The notes: generated by a model from the letters alone, not told the origin. A DNA stretch of 64,000 bases from Desulfohalobium retbaense DSM 5692 (GCF_000024325.1 NC_013223.1:1488001-1552000), one strand, 5' to 3'; positions 44,853 through 53,397 are shown, numbered from the stretch's first letter. A program made the numbers and translations.

Positions 44853-45668
44853 TTAGCCGCACTCCGGGAGGTGATTGACGAGCACCCGAAGATGCGCCTT
44901 TTCCTGTTCAGCCAGCGTCAAGAAATGGGAGCGCTCCTGGCCTTGGGCCGTGTTCTCGGCCAGCGTTTTGTACAGATCATAGGCCTTGTTTTCGAGGTCC
45001 AGAGCGAGTTCAAGAAAGTCAAGGCATGTCAGGTCACCTTGCTGCGTCCATTGGGCCAGGGCCTCCCCGAGGTCCTGGCCGCCTTCAAGGATGGTGTCGT
45101 CAAGGGACGCAAAAAAAGGGTCGAAATCCGGAATTGCCTCCTGTCTGGTCAGCAGGGTGTACACGCTTTGAGCATGGCGCCCTTCGAGATCGGCCAATTC
45201 GGCAGCCGTCTGCCGCAACCGGGCCGACAAGGCGTTGCTCTCCGCCAAAACGGTGTAAAACCGCTGGGCCCCTTTCTCCATGGCTGCCGCGCGGCGCAGG
45301 AGTTCCCCGGCCCCTCGGGACATGTCGAAGCGGTCCACGCGCGGCACCTGTTCAACGATTCCCCCCTGCCAGGCGGCAATCCCGCCCTGGATATTGTAAA
45401 GCGCTTTGAAGCTCTGGCCGCTTTGGGCCGTGAGGGCGGCCGCAGTGGCCGAGCGGCGCCCGCTACGGCAATAAAAAAGCAGTTCCCTGTCTCGAGGCAA
45501 CTGGTCCAAACGGTCTTCCAACTCGGGCAGAGGCAGGTGCAGCGCCCCGGGGATATGCTCCTCCCGGTATTCTTCAGGTTGCCGGACGTCGACCAGCGTG
45601 TATTCCCGTTCGCGGTGTTGACGCTGGAATGTCTCCACGTCTTCAGGGTAGAGTTCGCTGACTTGCAT
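44853..45668 (-). CDS. rhodanese-ferritin-like (rubrerythrin-type) fusion protein
   Basis: 271 residues. N-terminal rhodanese domain (about 5-100) with the active-site loop FYCRSGRRS (Cys67); C-terminal ferritin-like four-helix domain (about 115-265) with a diiron ligand pattern: EKGAQRFY, ExxH as EGRH, then ENKAYDLY and EKAHLR. It should transfer sulfur and bind a diiron site, but lacks rubredoxin cysteines. Start ATG 45668 follows GGAGAAGG. Its stop is directly abutted by the binding-protein ATG (TAAATG), so it belongs to the sensor operon. Role in sulfide or peroxide handling is inference. Confidence 0.9.
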   Translation of the reverse strand: MQVSELYPEDVETFQRQHREREYTLVDVRQPEEYREEHIPGALHLPLPELEDRLDQLPRDRELLFYCRSGRRSATAAALTAQSGQSFKALYNIQGGIAAWQGGIVEQVPRVDRFDMSRGAGELLRRAAAMEKGAQRFYTVLAESNALSARLRQTAAELADLEGRHAQSVYTLLTRQEAIPDFDPFFASLDDTILEGGQDLGEALAQWTQQGDLTCLDFLELALDLENKAYDLYKTLAENTAQGQERSHFLTLAEQEKAHLRVLVNHLPECG

Positions 45669-45733
45669 AGCCTTCTCCAAATTTGTGTGGCGTGGCCTTC
45701 TTGGGACAAAGCGCCCGGAATGCGCTGCACGGG

Positions 45734-46429
45734 TTACCGGTCTGACGGCTCGGGCAAAAGCAGGTACACCCCGGTGGCCCGGCGGTGGAATGTCGCTTCC
45801 AATACCGCAGACCATCCGAGTTCGGCACACACTCCCGGCACCGCCCCCAGGGCGAGATAGTCGCGGTAGCAGGCGAAATGGGCCCGGCCGGCCACACGTT
45901 CGACGCTCGTGCGCATCATATGCCCGAGTCTTGAACTCTGCGGAGGTGGCCCCAAAAAATCACTGACACAGATCACCCCTCGCCCCCGGACCAGCCGGGC
46001 TGCTTCGCGCAGCAACGCCAGACGGGCCGGCCCCGGTTTTTCATGCAGCGCCAGACTGATGACCGCGCAATCAAAACTCGCCGTAGCAAAAGGGGTCGCG
46101 GTAGCATCGCCTTCAAGCAGCGCAATCTCTGCCGGAGACTTGCGGCGGGCCTCACGGATCATCGCCGGCGAAAGGTCGACCCCGGTGGGCTGAAAACCGG
46201 CCCAGTACAAGCGCCGGCATTGCGCCCCTGTGCCGCAGCACAGATCAATGATCCGCGAGGCCCCTTCCCGGCGGCACAGGCTCGCCACATGGCGGTGCAG
46301 CGGCCGCAGCCAAGGATCCAGAATCCAATCATAGATCCGGGCCACCCATTGATAGGGATCGCCTGCTTCCTCGAGAACACAGGCCGAGCCGTCGTCCTGC
46401 CGCGGTGGCTCGGGCCGAGGCTCCTGCAT
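45734..46429 (-). CDS. class I SAM-dependent methyltransferase (UbiE/MenG-like)
   Basis: 231-residue methyltransferase. Motif I IIDLCCGTGAQCRR (Rossmann SAM loop), motif II-like FQPTGVDLSPAMIREAR, the ALLEGDAT and FDCAVISLALHEK segments, and GVICVSDFL. The substrate is unknown. Start ATG 46429 is one base after the stop of the YyaL-type gene, implying coupling; the downstream rhodanese-ferritin gene is 65 bp away. It may methylate a quinone, lipid or small thiol/metal species. Confidence 0.88.
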   Translation of the reverse strand: MQEPRPEPPRQDDGSACVLEEAGDPYQWVARIYDWILDPWLRPLHRHVASLCRREGASRIIDLCCGTGAQCRRLYWAGFQPTGVDLSPAMIREARRKSPAEIALLEGDATATPFATASFDCAVISLALHEKPGPARLALLREAARLVRGRGVICVSDFLGPPPQSSRLGHMMRTSVERVAGRAHFACYRDYLALGAVPGVCAELGWSAVLEATFHRRATGVYLLLPEPSDR

Positions 46430-46430
46430 A

Positions 46431-48278
46431 TCATTTCTCCCGCCAGGTGCCGTGCCCCTCCAAAGGCCGCAGGAAACTGGCCGCAAACAGAGTAAACACC
46501 GCCCCTTGCGGATGCTGGCGGACAATCCCTGAAACACCGCGCAGGTGTTTTCGGGCACAGTCGTTCGTCGGCCCGGAGCCGTACAATCGGACCAGGTTGT
46601 AGAGCATGACCGCGTTTTCTGAGGGCAGGGCATCGTCAAAGACCTTTTTCAGGCGCAGAAGGGGCTCTTGCGCCGCTGCATGGGTCTGAAAAAAACCGCC
46701 TTCCTTCAGGTCCGCAAACTCGGAGAGCACGGTATCGGCCAGCCGCAAGGCGATGCGGCGGTAATCCTGTCCCTCACTGGTCTGCACCAGTTCCAGTAGT
46801 CCCCAGATAAAATAGGCGTAATCCTCAAGAAATCCAGGGATTCCGGCGTGTCTGTTGCGGGCCCGGTGCCATAATCGCCCCGGCTCGGGCTGCATGGTCT
46901 CCAAGACCCAGTCCGCGGTTTCGCGGGCCGCGGCAATGAGGTGCTCTTCGCCCAACAAGATGCCCGACCGGGCCAGGGCGGCCACAGCGAGTCCGTTCCA
47001 ACTCGTCAATTGCTTATCGTCGAGGAACGGTTGCGGGCGCTGGGCGCGTAATCCGCCAAGCGTGGCCATGGCCCGGTGCCACTCCAGGCGCACCTGTTCT
47101 TCGCTCAGCCCCAGCCGTTCGGCGGCGTCAGCGGTATCAGCCACCCGGGCCAGGACATTTTTGCCAGTACGCTGGCGCGTCGCTTCATCCAGGATATTGC
47201 CGTCACTACGGATCCCCGCCACAGTCTGGACAACACGAAACGTGTCCGGAGGAAGCGCCGCTTCCAACTCGGTTTCCGTCCACTGATAAAAGGCCCCCTC
47301 TTCGCCTTCGGTATCAGCGTCTTCCCCGCAGTAAAGCCCCCCGTCTCCGTCGTGGAGCCGCTCAAGCATATACTCGGCCACAGCCACGGCCTCGCGCCGG
47401 AAAAGATCCCGGCGGGTTCGGGCGTGGCCCTCGGCCAAGGCCATGAGGAGCAAGGCCTGGTCGTAGAGCATTTTTTCGAAATGGGGCAGGTGCCAGGCCC
47501 GATCAGTAGAGTAACGGTGGAAACCGCCGCCGATATGATCCCGGATGCCGCCACGACAAATCGCTTCAAGGGTCGAGTCGACCATATTCAACAGAGACCT
47601 GTCCTGAGAAAGGTCATACAAACGCAATAAAAACAGCAATACATGCGGGGTGGGAAATTTGGGGGCCTTGCCGAATCCGCCAAAGTCGTCATCGTGGTTC
47701 TGCCGCAATTCTTGCACGGCCTGCTCAAAAATCGCGTTTTCCGGTAACGGGCCGCTGGAGTCGCTGAACAGATCATGAATATGACTGACCAGGCGAGTGG
47801 CCGATTGTTCGATCTGCTCCCGGTTCCGGACCCAATCTTCCTGGACACTGACGAGCAAGTCCAGTAATCCGGGCTGGCTGAAACGGGACTGCTTCGGAAT
47901 ATAGGTCGCGGCGAAAAAGGGCCGACCATCCGGGGTCAAAAACAGATTCAAAGGCCACCCTCCTCGCCCGGAAAGCGCCTGGCAACAACTCATATAAAAG
48001 GTGTCCAGATCGGGACGCTCTTCGCGATCGACCTTGATCGGGACACAGACGGTGTTCAAGATGTGGGCGACCTCGGTATCTTCAAAGCATTCCCGCTCCA
48101 TGACATGGCACCAGTGGCAGGTGGCATAGCCGATGGACAGGAATATCGGCCGCTGCAAACGGTGTGCGGTCGCCAGGGCCTGATCGTCCCAGGGCTGCCA
48201 AGCCACGGGATTGCCGGCATGCTGTTCCAGGTAGGGGCTGCCGGACTCGGCCAGCCGGTTGACAAGAGTCTGGGACAT
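46431..48278 (-). CDS. YyaL/DUF255 thioredoxin-domain protein
   Basis: 615-residue cytoplasmic protein of the YyaL/SPATA20 family: N-terminal thioredoxin fold with CHWC (GYATCHWCHVMERECF, about 50-65) and a C-terminal six-hairpin-type alpha/alpha barrel (about 230-600; RGGIRDHIGGGFHRYSTD, YDQALLLMALAEGH). It shares the N-terminal LAESGSPYLEQHAGNPVAW signature. The biochemical role is not known; family members are tied to redox sensing in some reports. First gene of the run leading to the hybrid kinase. Confidence 0.93.
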   Translation of the reverse strand: MSQTLVNRLAESGSPYLEQHAGNPVAWQPWDDQALATAHRLQRPIFLSIGYATCHWCHVMERECFEDTEVAHILNTVCVPIKVDREERPDLDTFYMSCCQALSGRGGWPLNLFLTPDGRPFFAATYIPKQSRFSQPGLLDLLVSVQEDWVRNREQIEQSATRLVSHIHDLFSDSSGPLPENAIFEQAVQELRQNHDDDFGGFGKAPKFPTPHVLLFLLRLYDLSQDRSLLNMVDSTLEAICRGGIRDHIGGGFHRYSTDRAWHLPHFEKMLYDQALLLMALAEGHARTRRDLFRREAVAVAEYMLERLHDGDGGLYCGEDADTEGEEGAFYQWTETELEAALPPDTFRVVQTVAGIRSDGNILDEATRQRTGKNVLARVADTADAAERLGLSEEQVRLEWHRAMATLGGLRAQRPQPFLDDKQLTSWNGLAVAALARSGILLGEEHLIAAARETADWVLETMQPEPGRLWHRARNRHAGIPGFLEDYAYFIWGLLELVQTSEGQDYRRIALRLADTVLSEFADLKEGGFFQTHAAAQEPLLRLKKVFDDALPSENAVMLYNLVRLYGSGPTNDCARKHLRGVSGIVRQHPQGAVFTLFAASFLRPLEGHGTWREK

Positions 48279-48356
48279 GTCTGCCTCCCGGGTGGGGAAG
48301 TGTCTAAAAGTGTAGCGATCTCAATAGCATTAATTTCTACCTAAAGGCAATTTTTT

Positions 48357-49301
48357 TTGTCCGCTTCCTCCCTGCTCAGCACCCCAAAGACCATGCAGCC
48401 TTCGCAACGGCAACTCGGTGCCGACGGCGTATTGCTCATCGTGGCCCTGATCTGGGGAATCACCTTCACCATGATCAAGGACGCCCTGGTCCATGTCAGC
48501 GTCTTTGCCTTTCTCGGGCAGCGCTTCACCTTGGCCTCGGCCCTGTTTGTCCCTTTTCTTGTCTGGCGATGGCGTTGCTTTGCGTGGCGGGCGGTGGCCC
48601 ACGGCGCAATTTTAGGAATTTTCCTTTTTGGTGCCTTTGCCTTTCAGACCATTGGCCTCGCTTTCACCACAGCCTCCAATACCGCGTTTGTCACCGGCAT
48701 GAACGTTGTTTTCGTACCGCTTATAAACGGGCTTTTATTCCGGGTGCACATCCCCGTCCCAGTGCGAAGCGGGGTCATTCTGGCCGCTCTGGGGCTGGCC
48801 GGCTTGACCCTGAATACCGGACTGGAAATCAATCCCGGGGACCTGGTGGTCCTGCTCTGCGCCGTGTGTATCGCCCTGCAGATCATTTTCACCGGGCGCT
48901 ACGCCGGGCGCAATGATGTCTACTGGCTCACGGCCGTCCAGATTGCGGTCGTGGCCGTGGGCAGCACCGCCATCGGCTGGATTCGCGGCGAGGAGGTTTT
49001 CTTCTGGGAACCAAAGATTGCGTCTGCCCTTGTTCTTTGCGCCCCGCTGGCCACTGTCTTTGCCTTTTGGGCCCAGACAGCCATGCAGCGTTTCACACTC
49101 CCCAGCCGAGCCGCCCTTATCTTTTGCATGGAACCGGTCTTTGGTGCCTTGTACGCGTGCCTCGTCGGCGGAGAGCACCTCGGACCGTGGGCTGGACTGG
49201 GCGCGGCGGGAATCTTTTTGGGTATGGTCTGCGCGGAAATGCCCGAGACATGGTGGGTGCGCCTCAAAGCAGGGTGGGGCAGCCGGGAAGCCGGCTCATA
49301 A
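48357..49301 (+). CDS. EamA/DMT-family inner-membrane transporter
   Basis: 314-residue ten-helix exporter of the drug/metabolite superfamily; two EamA repeats (about 20-150 and 160-300). GITFTMIKDAL and the second-repeat sequence FTLPSRAALIFCMEPVFGAL are typical. TTG 48357 follows AAAGG; an internal ATG 48393 is an alternative that omits 12 residues. It is divergent from the YyaL run. A second DMT protein occurs at 4485-5429; the two are not close copies. The substrate is unknown. Confidence 0.87.
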   Translation: MSASSLLSTPKTMQPSQRQLGADGVLLIVALIWGITFTMIKDALVHVSVFAFLGQRFTLASALFVPFLVWRWRCFAWRAVAHGAILGIFLFGAFAFQTIGLAFTTASNTAFVTGMNVVFVPLINGLLFRVHIPVPVRSGVILAALGLAGLTLNTGLEINPGDLVVLLCAVCIALQIIFTGRYAGRNDVYWLTAVQIAVVAVGSTAIGWIRGEEVFFWEPKIASALVLCAPLATVFAFWAQTAMQRFTLPSRAALIFCMEPVFGALYACLVGGEHLGPWAGLGAAGIFLGMVCAEMPETWWVRLKAGWGSREAGS

Positions 49302-49335
49302 AAAACCCCCGCGCGGCAGGTCGACCGGGCGGGGG
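49300..49335 (-). terminator. minus-strand terminator beyond the polyamine genes
   Basis: CCCCCGC (49306-49312) and GCGGGGG (49329-49335) form a stem with A-run 49300-49305, which is a U-run on the minus-strand transcript. It could end transcription coming from the deoxyhypusine-synthase-like gene at 49815; on the plus strand there is no U-run. Confidence 0.5.
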
Positions 49336-49347
49336 AGGCAGCAATCG

Positions 49348-49652
49348 GCTCTTCGTCACAGGGCATGGAATTTCAGACGCAAAAGTTTGCCGTCTCTTCT
49401 GTGTGCTTCGAGCGAAAGGCCCGCACATTTTCTTGGTCCCGCCAAAAGGGGGAAACCGGACCGCGAACTGAATGCTCCCAGGCGGATTCCGATGCAACAA
49501 GGGCCATCTTCGACACCTGGAGTTCTGCTTTACTTGAGAGTCCGGAGGGGGCAAGGATCCCCCTTTGGCGGGATTGAGAAAATACCGGGCCGAAAGTGGG
49601 CACACAGAAGAGACGGCAAACTCCAAAAATCCATAGGATCCGTCAAAGAACC
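49348..49652 (+). repeat. family B palindromic repeat, long copy
   Basis: 305-bp imperfect palindrome. The outer arms (49348-49379 and 49623-49652) match the 69-bp unit at 12908-12976; between them lies the inner element at 49384-49622. The arms can pair with each other: GGCTCTTCGTCAC and CATGGAATTT on the left against GGTTCTTTGACGG and ATGGATTTT on the right strand read in reverse. Confidence 0.75.
49384..49622. mobile_element. MITE-like inner palindrome of repeat B (no transposase)
   Basis: 239 bp bounded by exact 23-bp inverted repeats (49384-49406 and 49600-49622; GCCGTCTCTTCTGTGTGC and its complement). A second inverted block follows inward: CATTTTCTTGGTCCCGCC and AAAAGGGGGA mirrored near 49558-49588. 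It carries no gene. Relative to the short copy there are 231 extra bases (49380-49610) flanked by direct AGACG repeats, fitting either insertion with a 5-bp duplication or deletion in the other copy. Confidence 0.55.
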
Positions 49653-49814
49653 CAGAAATCGAACGTACTCGATACTCCTCTCAATCAATGGCTGTGCCAC
49701 GCACTAACCGCGTCCGAGACCGGGCCGACAATAGAGAAGACCGCTTGCAACGGCTGAAGGCAGCAAGCCCTCTTTGTGAGAGGCCTGCCCCCGGAAACGG
49801 TGAGTGAATCGAGG

Positions 49815-50918
49815 TCAAAAGTCTTGGGCTTTTTTAGCCAAGCGGTCCTGAAGCCCCTTGATCAAAATAGGCCAAGCAATGGTCGCGTCGCTGTGCACCT
49901 CGGCAAAACGACCGCCTTGCGCAGGAGGAACGAATTTGCCCCAGGATATTCCCTCCTGATAGGTGCAACCGGACAATCCTCCCCAATGCGCCGGTTCCGG
50001 GCAAATCCGCACCCCGTACTGGAAACGGCGCACCGGCAAATCCAATCCCTCGACACGCTGATTGACGATCTCCACAAACGGACCGACCTGCTGGGCCCAA
50101 TTCCGCGGTACGCCACCGCCGATGGTGAATATGCCCAGGCGCTTGGCGCCACACACCCGTCGCGTATACTCAAAAAGGTCATAGAAGGGGTTGAATTGGA
50201 AGGGCAGTTCGGTAGCAGCTCCAGAGTCTGAGACGGCTTGAGGACTGTGGCGCAGGATGTGTGAAGCCACATCCAGGGCGAGTTCCGAATCGGTGAAAGC
50301 GGGGATGAAAACCGGCACATCGCGCTGAAAAGCGCTCTTGAGGATCCCCGGTCCCTGGAAATGCCCATCGAGATAAGCCCCAATGGCCCGGCAGAGACTG
50401 GCCGACCCCATCCGATTCCAGTCCTCGATTTCGGCCATGACAGCGTGCACGACATCCTCGGCCTGAGCGAAATTGATCTCCGGCTCCAGGGTGTCGTAGA
50501 CGCGATTGAAACCGCGTTCAAAAAGAGCGGCGTCGTTCATCCGCTCCGGGACATATTTGTAGTGTTTCAGACCGATGGATTCGATAAAGCCGTGGGCCAT
50601 GAGCGCGCCGGTGGAGATCACGGTGTCGATCCATCCCTTGTCGATCATGGAACACAGAAGCTTTCCCATCTTGGCCACGGTCATCGCCCCGGAAAAGGTC
50701 CCCACCACATGACAGTCCGGATCCTGGACCATCTCTTCGAGAACCCCCAGGGCTTCTCCAAGGCCGCGGCCACCGAATGAGGTCTGGGACATGGCGCTCA
50801 AAAGGTCGTCGAAATCCTGGATCGAATCGGGATCAAGAAGCGACAGGGGTTCGAATCCTTCTTCCTCGGGGTTGCCGAGTTCAGTGATCAGACGGATATG
50901 ATCGTGTTCGTCAGACAT
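49815..50918 (-). CDS. deoxyhypusine-synthase-family protein
   Basis: 367-residue NAD-dependent aminobutyl-transferase homologue. Family features: VGTFSGAMTVAKMG, DTVISTGALMAHG, GGGVPRNWAQQ (NAD loop) and the catalytic lysine K328 in GISWGKF, in the position of Lys329 of eukaryotic deoxyhypusine synthase. Bacteria lack eIF5A, so the acceptor is more likely a polyamine or another amine. GGAGG precedes ATG 50918. Neighbours are agmatinase and pyruvoyl arginine decarboxylase, placing it in polyamine metabolism; 43 bp separate it from the agmatinase stop. Confidence 0.9.
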   Translation of the reverse strand: MSDEHDHIRLITELGNPEEEGFEPLSLLDPDSIQDFDDLLSAMSQTSFGGRGLGEALGVLEEMVQDPDCHVVGTFSGAMTVAKMGKLLCSMIDKGWIDTVISTGALMAHGFIESIGLKHYKYVPERMNDAALFERGFNRVYDTLEPEINFAQAEDVVHAVMAEIEDWNRMGSASLCRAIGAYLDGHFQGPGILKSAFQRDVPVFIPAFTDSELALDVASHILRHSPQAVSDSGAATELPFQFNPFYDLFEYTRRVCGAKRLGIFTIGGGVPRNWAQQVGPFVEIVNQRVEGLDLPVRRFQYGVRICPEPAHWGGLSGCTYQEGISWGKFVPPAQGGRFAEVHSDATIAWPILIKGLQDRLAKKAQDF

Positions 50919-50961
50919 GAATCCTCCATACAGGGCCGGCGGATGGGCGGTAGGAATGCCC

Positions 50962-51843
50962 TCAGGCAGTCGGGGCGAAGGTTCGTAACAAGACCGCGTT
51001 GATGGCCTGCACGGCCGTGGATTCGGAGACCACACCGGCGGCGGGCTGAGGCGCCAGCTCACAAAAATCCATTCCCACCAGGCGCAGGGCAGGCCCCAGA
51101 GCGGTCCAGAACCGATTCAGCCATTGCAGCTGCAGTCCTCCCGGCTCCGGTGTGCCGGTACCCGGTAACACAGAAGGATCCAGGCCGTCGGCGTCAAAGC
51201 TGAGATAGAGGGGGCGGTCGGCGACAAACTCCCGCAACCGCTTCGCCGCTTCCTCCGGACCTGGCAGATCGTGGGCGAACAGCGTCAGCAATTCGTGCGC
51301 ACCGCTGGCGTGGATGGTCGTGCTCTCGTCACGGCTTAAGCTGCGGATCCCGATCTGGGCCAGAGGCAGGCCGAGTTCCCGGACACGAGCCATGACACAG
51401 GCGTGGGAGTAGGGCGAGCCTTCGAAACTCTCCCGCAAATCGGCGTGGGCATCGATCTGCAGGACGACCAAGTCCGGATAGGCTTCGGCGTAGGCGGCGA
51501 TCGGCGCCAGGGCAACGCTGTGCTCTCCGCCCAGGGTCAACAGGAAGTCTCGAGCAGGATCAAAGGCGGGATCCTGCCGGAGCTTCTCCCGCATGGCCTC
51601 ATACACGGCCTGCGGACCGGCAACCGGGGGATGGAACGGGGACAAGGTGCGAAAATGGGCGTAATCGGCCAAATCCAGACCGGTCGCCTCGTTCCAGGTT
51701 TCGATCTCGGCACTGGCCCGGAGGATGGCCGCCGGGCCGTTCTCCGTCCCACTGCCAAAGCTGACCGTGCCCTCATACGGCACGGGCCAGACCAGGACCC
51801 GGCGTCCGTTGTCTGTCTCCAGATCCAGGTATTCGGTATACAT
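50962..51843 (-). CDS. speB: agmatinase (ureohydrolase family)
   Basis: 293-residue manganese enzyme expected to split agmatine into putrescine and urea. Metal motifs GGEHS, DAHADLR and SFDADGLDPS are intact, as is the C-terminal MDFCELAP. ATG 51843 gives an N-terminus PYEGTVSFGSGTENGP typical of the family. It lies between the arginine decarboxylase and deoxyhypusine-synthase-like genes on the same strand. Other ureohydrolase substrates (guanidinobutyrate and similar) cannot be excluded, but the adjacent arginine decarboxylase supports agmatine. Confidence 0.92.
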   Translation of the reverse strand: MYTEYLDLETDNGRRVLVWPVPYEGTVSFGSGTENGPAAILRASAEIETWNEATGLDLADYAHFRTLSPFHPPVAGPQAVYEAMREKLRQDPAFDPARDFLLTLGGEHSVALAPIAAYAEAYPDLVVLQIDAHADLRESFEGSPYSHACVMARVRELGLPLAQIGIRSLSRDESTTIHASGAHELLTLFAHDLPGPEEAAKRLREFVADRPLYLSFDADGLDPSVLPGTGTPEPGGLQLQWLNRFWTALGPALRLVGMDFCELAPQPAAGVVSESTAVQAINAVLLRTFAPTA

Positions 51844-52170
51844 GTCGCTGTCCTGTCTGCGTCCCATCAGCAACCCCACACCATTTCCAATGCCGGATCA
51901 CGGGCTCGAGTGTTAAACGCCAGCGCATTGCAACGCCACTAGCGGCTGAGAACCCTTTTGCGCCTGGCCTCGGTCATGGTCATCGGGCTGCGAAAGGAGG
52001 TGTTGTGCACCTGGCAGTGAGTTGACTGTTGAAAAATGCCGGACAACGTCGGTCGTTCAAAAATCCCAAGGGGCAGCGACAAAACGTTCACGGTCCCAGG
52101 GTACGTATTCGTCCGTACGCGTTTGAACGTGGTGCAAATGTGCTGCCCTTGGGACAGGTTTGGCGGCCTG
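51844..52170. other. 327-bp interval holding repeat A copy 3
   Basis: Between agmatinase and the arginine decarboxylase gene. The right half is repeat A copy 3 (52027-52172). The left half shows no gene; AGGAGGTGTTGTGC at about 51996 resembles a ribosome site but opens only a short frame. Confidence 0.4.
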
Positions 52171-52172
52171 TT
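52027..52172. repeat. family A dispersed structured repeat, copy 3
   Basis: 146 bp and the best-folded copy: TCCCAAGGGGCAGC (52064-52077) pairs with GCTGCCCTTGGGA (52142-52154) with one bulge; ACGTTCA (52084-52090) with TGAACGT (52124-52130); GTACG (52101-52105) with CGTAC (52114-52118). The three stems nest in one long hairpin. Its last bases overlap the stop codon of the arginine decarboxylase gene, so it could act as a 3' structure. Confidence 0.75.
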
Positions 52173-52716
52173 AGGGGATAAAGACCGCCGCGGAAATGGT
52201 CGTCGTCCACAATCCGGCCTGGCCGCGGGTGACGCACGGCGCGGAAGCAGAATCGATAATCTTGCCGCTCATATGGTAGATCTGCTTTCGCTCGTCATAA
52301 TCCTTTTCCGGATCGAAATCGATGCCCAGGGTCGTGGCCAGCATGGTCGAAGCCAGGTCTTCGGCAAAATCCCCAATCTCGAGTTCTTCAGCCCCGAAGG
52401 CGTGGTGTTCGGAGATATAGCCGTAGTGGCTCTCGTCCGCAGGAAAAGCCATTCCCACGGCGGACCCAACCAGCCGCCCCTTTTCATTCGTCGCATTGCG
52501 GGCCATGACGCAAAAAGTGATTTGACCGGGATAGAGGTACTCGACCCCTTCGTCGACACTGATGATCTTGCATTTGGGCGGGAAGATACTGGACACGTAG
52601 ACCAGGTTCTGCTTTTCAATGCGTGCGTCGCGCAAGGCCAGTTCAAACGACTGCAACTTATTCTTGTGCCGGCCAATTCCCTTGGTGAAAAAGGCCTTAC
52701 TGGGAACGAACGTCAT
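52171..52716 (-). CDS. pyruvoyl-dependent arginine decarboxylase
   Basis: 181-residue enzyme making agmatine from arginine. It self-cleaves to form an N-terminal pyruvoyl group; the cleavage Ser is in [10 protein letters not shown] (Ser42-Ser43). Other PvlArgDC features: [14 protein letters not shown] and [24 protein letters not shown]. No PLP domain is present. It has the standard length of the bacterial/archaeal form. It lies upstream of agmatinase on the same strand, separated by a structured repeat, and 13 bp downstream of the SPOR protein gene. Confidence 0.94.
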   Translation of the reverse strand: MTFVPSKAFFTKGIGRHKNKLQSFELALRDARIEKQNLVYVSSIFPPKCKIISVDEGVEYLYPGQITFCVMARNATNEKGRLVGSAVGMAFPADESHYGYISEHHAFGAEELEIGDFAEDLASTMLATTLGIDFDPEKDYDERKQIYHMSGKIIDSASAPCVTRGQAGLWTTTISAAVFIP

Positions 52717-52729
52717 CCGCGCCTCCGTT

Positions 52730-53386
52730 TCAATCCTGCAGCGATTTTTTCTTGTACACGAAGGGGTTGTTTACCCCGGCCTCGGCCAGTCGGGTCTTGA
52801 GTTCCCGGGCCTGGGCGCGTGTCCCGGTAAAAGGGACCAGCACCCTGTACCAGGTCGTTCCGTCTCGGTTGGCTTCGGACAGAAACGACTCCATCTGTTT
52901 TTTACGTAAAATCTTTTGCATTTTCAGGGCCTTGTCATGAACCTGGAACGCCGCGACCTGATAAATAAGGGCGTAGCGCTGACCGCCGTCGCTCTGCTGT
53001 GGGGCCGATGCGCGTTGCTGGCGCGTTTCGGGCGGGGCCGCAGCTTGGGACTTTTGCTGCTGTAACGCGGGCTCTTCGGACTCGCTGCGCAGGGCTTCGA
53101 AAAATCCCAGTTCCTCAGAGCGCAGAACCTTTTCACCGCTTTTGTCGGCCTCGGCCCGGTCCCCTGAAGGCAGCACGTTCTCCAGGTGCGGAACAAACCG
53201 TTCCGGCTGGTACCCGCGTCCGACAAGAATGCCCAGAACAAACCCCCAGACCACAATGACCAGAAAAAGGCTCCCCAGCGCGAACAGGCCGGTCAGCGTG
53301 AACTCGAAACTGATCTTCCGTCCGCTGGCCGAAGTCTTTTTTTTGCTCTTGGACGCACTTTTGGCGCTATTCTTTTTCGTGGCCAT
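52730..53386 (-). CDS. SPOR-domain membrane protein
   Basis: 218 residues: basic cytoplasmic N-terminus (Lys/Ser-rich, about 1-27), one membrane helix (about 30-55, [21 protein letters not shown]), a Gln/Ala-rich linker and a C-terminal SPOR domain (about 138-215; [43 protein letters not shown]). SPOR domains bind denuded glycan strands at the division septum. It lies 11 bp after argS and precedes the arginine decarboxylase gene, so it is probably cotranscribed with argS. Confidence 0.93.
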   Translation of the reverse strand: MATKKNSAKSASKSKKKTSASGRKISFEFTLTGLFALGSLFLVIVVWGFVLGILVGRGYQPERFVPHLENVLPSGDRAEADKSGEKVLRSEELGFFEALRSESEEPALQQQKSQAAAPPETRQQRASAPQQSDGGQRYALIYQVAAFQVHDKALKMQKILRKKQMESFLSEANRDGTTWYRVLVPFTGTRAQARELKTRLAEAGVNNPFVYKKKSLQD

Positions 53387-53397
53387 ACGACGATACC

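Larger units (their letters stand above)
49302..49814. other. 513-bp intergenic island of repeats
   Basis: Gap between convergent genes. It contains the terminator at 49300-49335 and the long copy of repeat family B (49348-49652) with its inner palindrome. From 49653 to 49814 I see no gene, RNA or further repeat. Confidence 0.5.
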
